The position numbers and the translations under genes were made by a program. This document shows positions 63,936-64,000 of a stretch of DNA of 64,000 bases, in pieces. A model generated the notes under the pieces. It was not told the origin of the DNA. It saw only the letters and a program-made list of their open reading frames with translations, and made no database searches. The stretch is from Calothrix sp. NIES-2098. GTDB lineage: Bacteria; Cyanobacteriota; Cyanobacteriia; Cyanobacteriales; Nostocaceae. Location: the NCBI GenBank assembly GCA_002368175.1, contig AP018172.1, positions 1,548,001 through 1,612,000 on the forward strand, given 5' to 3'. Numbering within the stretch: the first letter of the stretch is position 1; every line of letters starts with the position of its first letter.

Positions 63936-64000
63936 CACCCCTAGAATAGAGCCGAGACCAAGACACTCAGGATTCTTGGGCAAAATTAAGAAAAGTTGCC

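Overview
The window looks like a filamentous, probably heterocyst-forming cyanobacterium (Nostocales). The support is many HIP1 octamers (GCGATCGC), a tandem flv3-flv1 diflavin flavoprotein pair, an xfp / gap / pyk sugar-catabolism cluster, a very large multi-PAS hybrid kinase, a PEP-CTERM protein, a 14-blade WD40 NTPase and palindromic intergenic repeats of the Nostocales type. The species cannot be named from sequence alone.

The window has two parts. Bases 1 to about 47.4 kb are accessory, plasmid-like DNA. From left to right they hold: small membrane proteins (0-1.8 kb); an NB-ARC-type/WD40 NTPase (2.3-6.1 kb); a repeat cluster resembling transposon ends (6.3-6.7 kb); a ParA partition locus with two ribbon-helix-helix proteins and palindromic centromere-like repeats (7.2-9.0 kb); a 1269-residue putative defence protein (9.4-13.2 kb); pyrC (13.7-14.7 kb); a 2804-residue RTX-type calcium-binding protein (15.7-24.1 kb); a roughly 1.35-kb highly structured, apparently non-coding region followed by a basic 207-residue protein (24.65-26.66 kb); a PEP-CTERM protein, an IS66 remnant and vapD (26.9-29.4 kb); a plasmid replication initiator with nine 19-bp iterons (29.5-30.9 kb); brnT/brnA-like, a methylase-like protein and plasmid-type hypothetical proteins (31.3-35.8 kb); and a defence island (36-46.5 kb) with a CoiA-like nuclease, AIPR, ParDE, Xre/ImmA, an HNH nuclease, a caspase-helicase fusion and a type II restriction-modification pair.

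From about 47.4 kb to the end the DNA looks chromosomal: a 5'-truncated flv3, flv1, two histidine-kinase genes, phosphoketolase, a BON-domain protein, glyceraldehyde-3-phosphate dehydrogenase and pyruvate kinase.

The junction matters. The flv3 reading frame is open for its last ~450 codons but lacks the first ~100-130 codons, including part of the diiron site. It abuts degenerate repeats and a glyoxalase-family gene fragment. Either flv3 was broken, or the plasmid-like DNA is a large interruption element of the kind excised during heterocyst development. No recombinase is visible on this side.

The strongest candidate for an undescribed system is the ornate RNA-like region at 24.65-26.0 kb together with the adjacent basic protein. 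The second is the caspase-Ski2-like helicase fusion.
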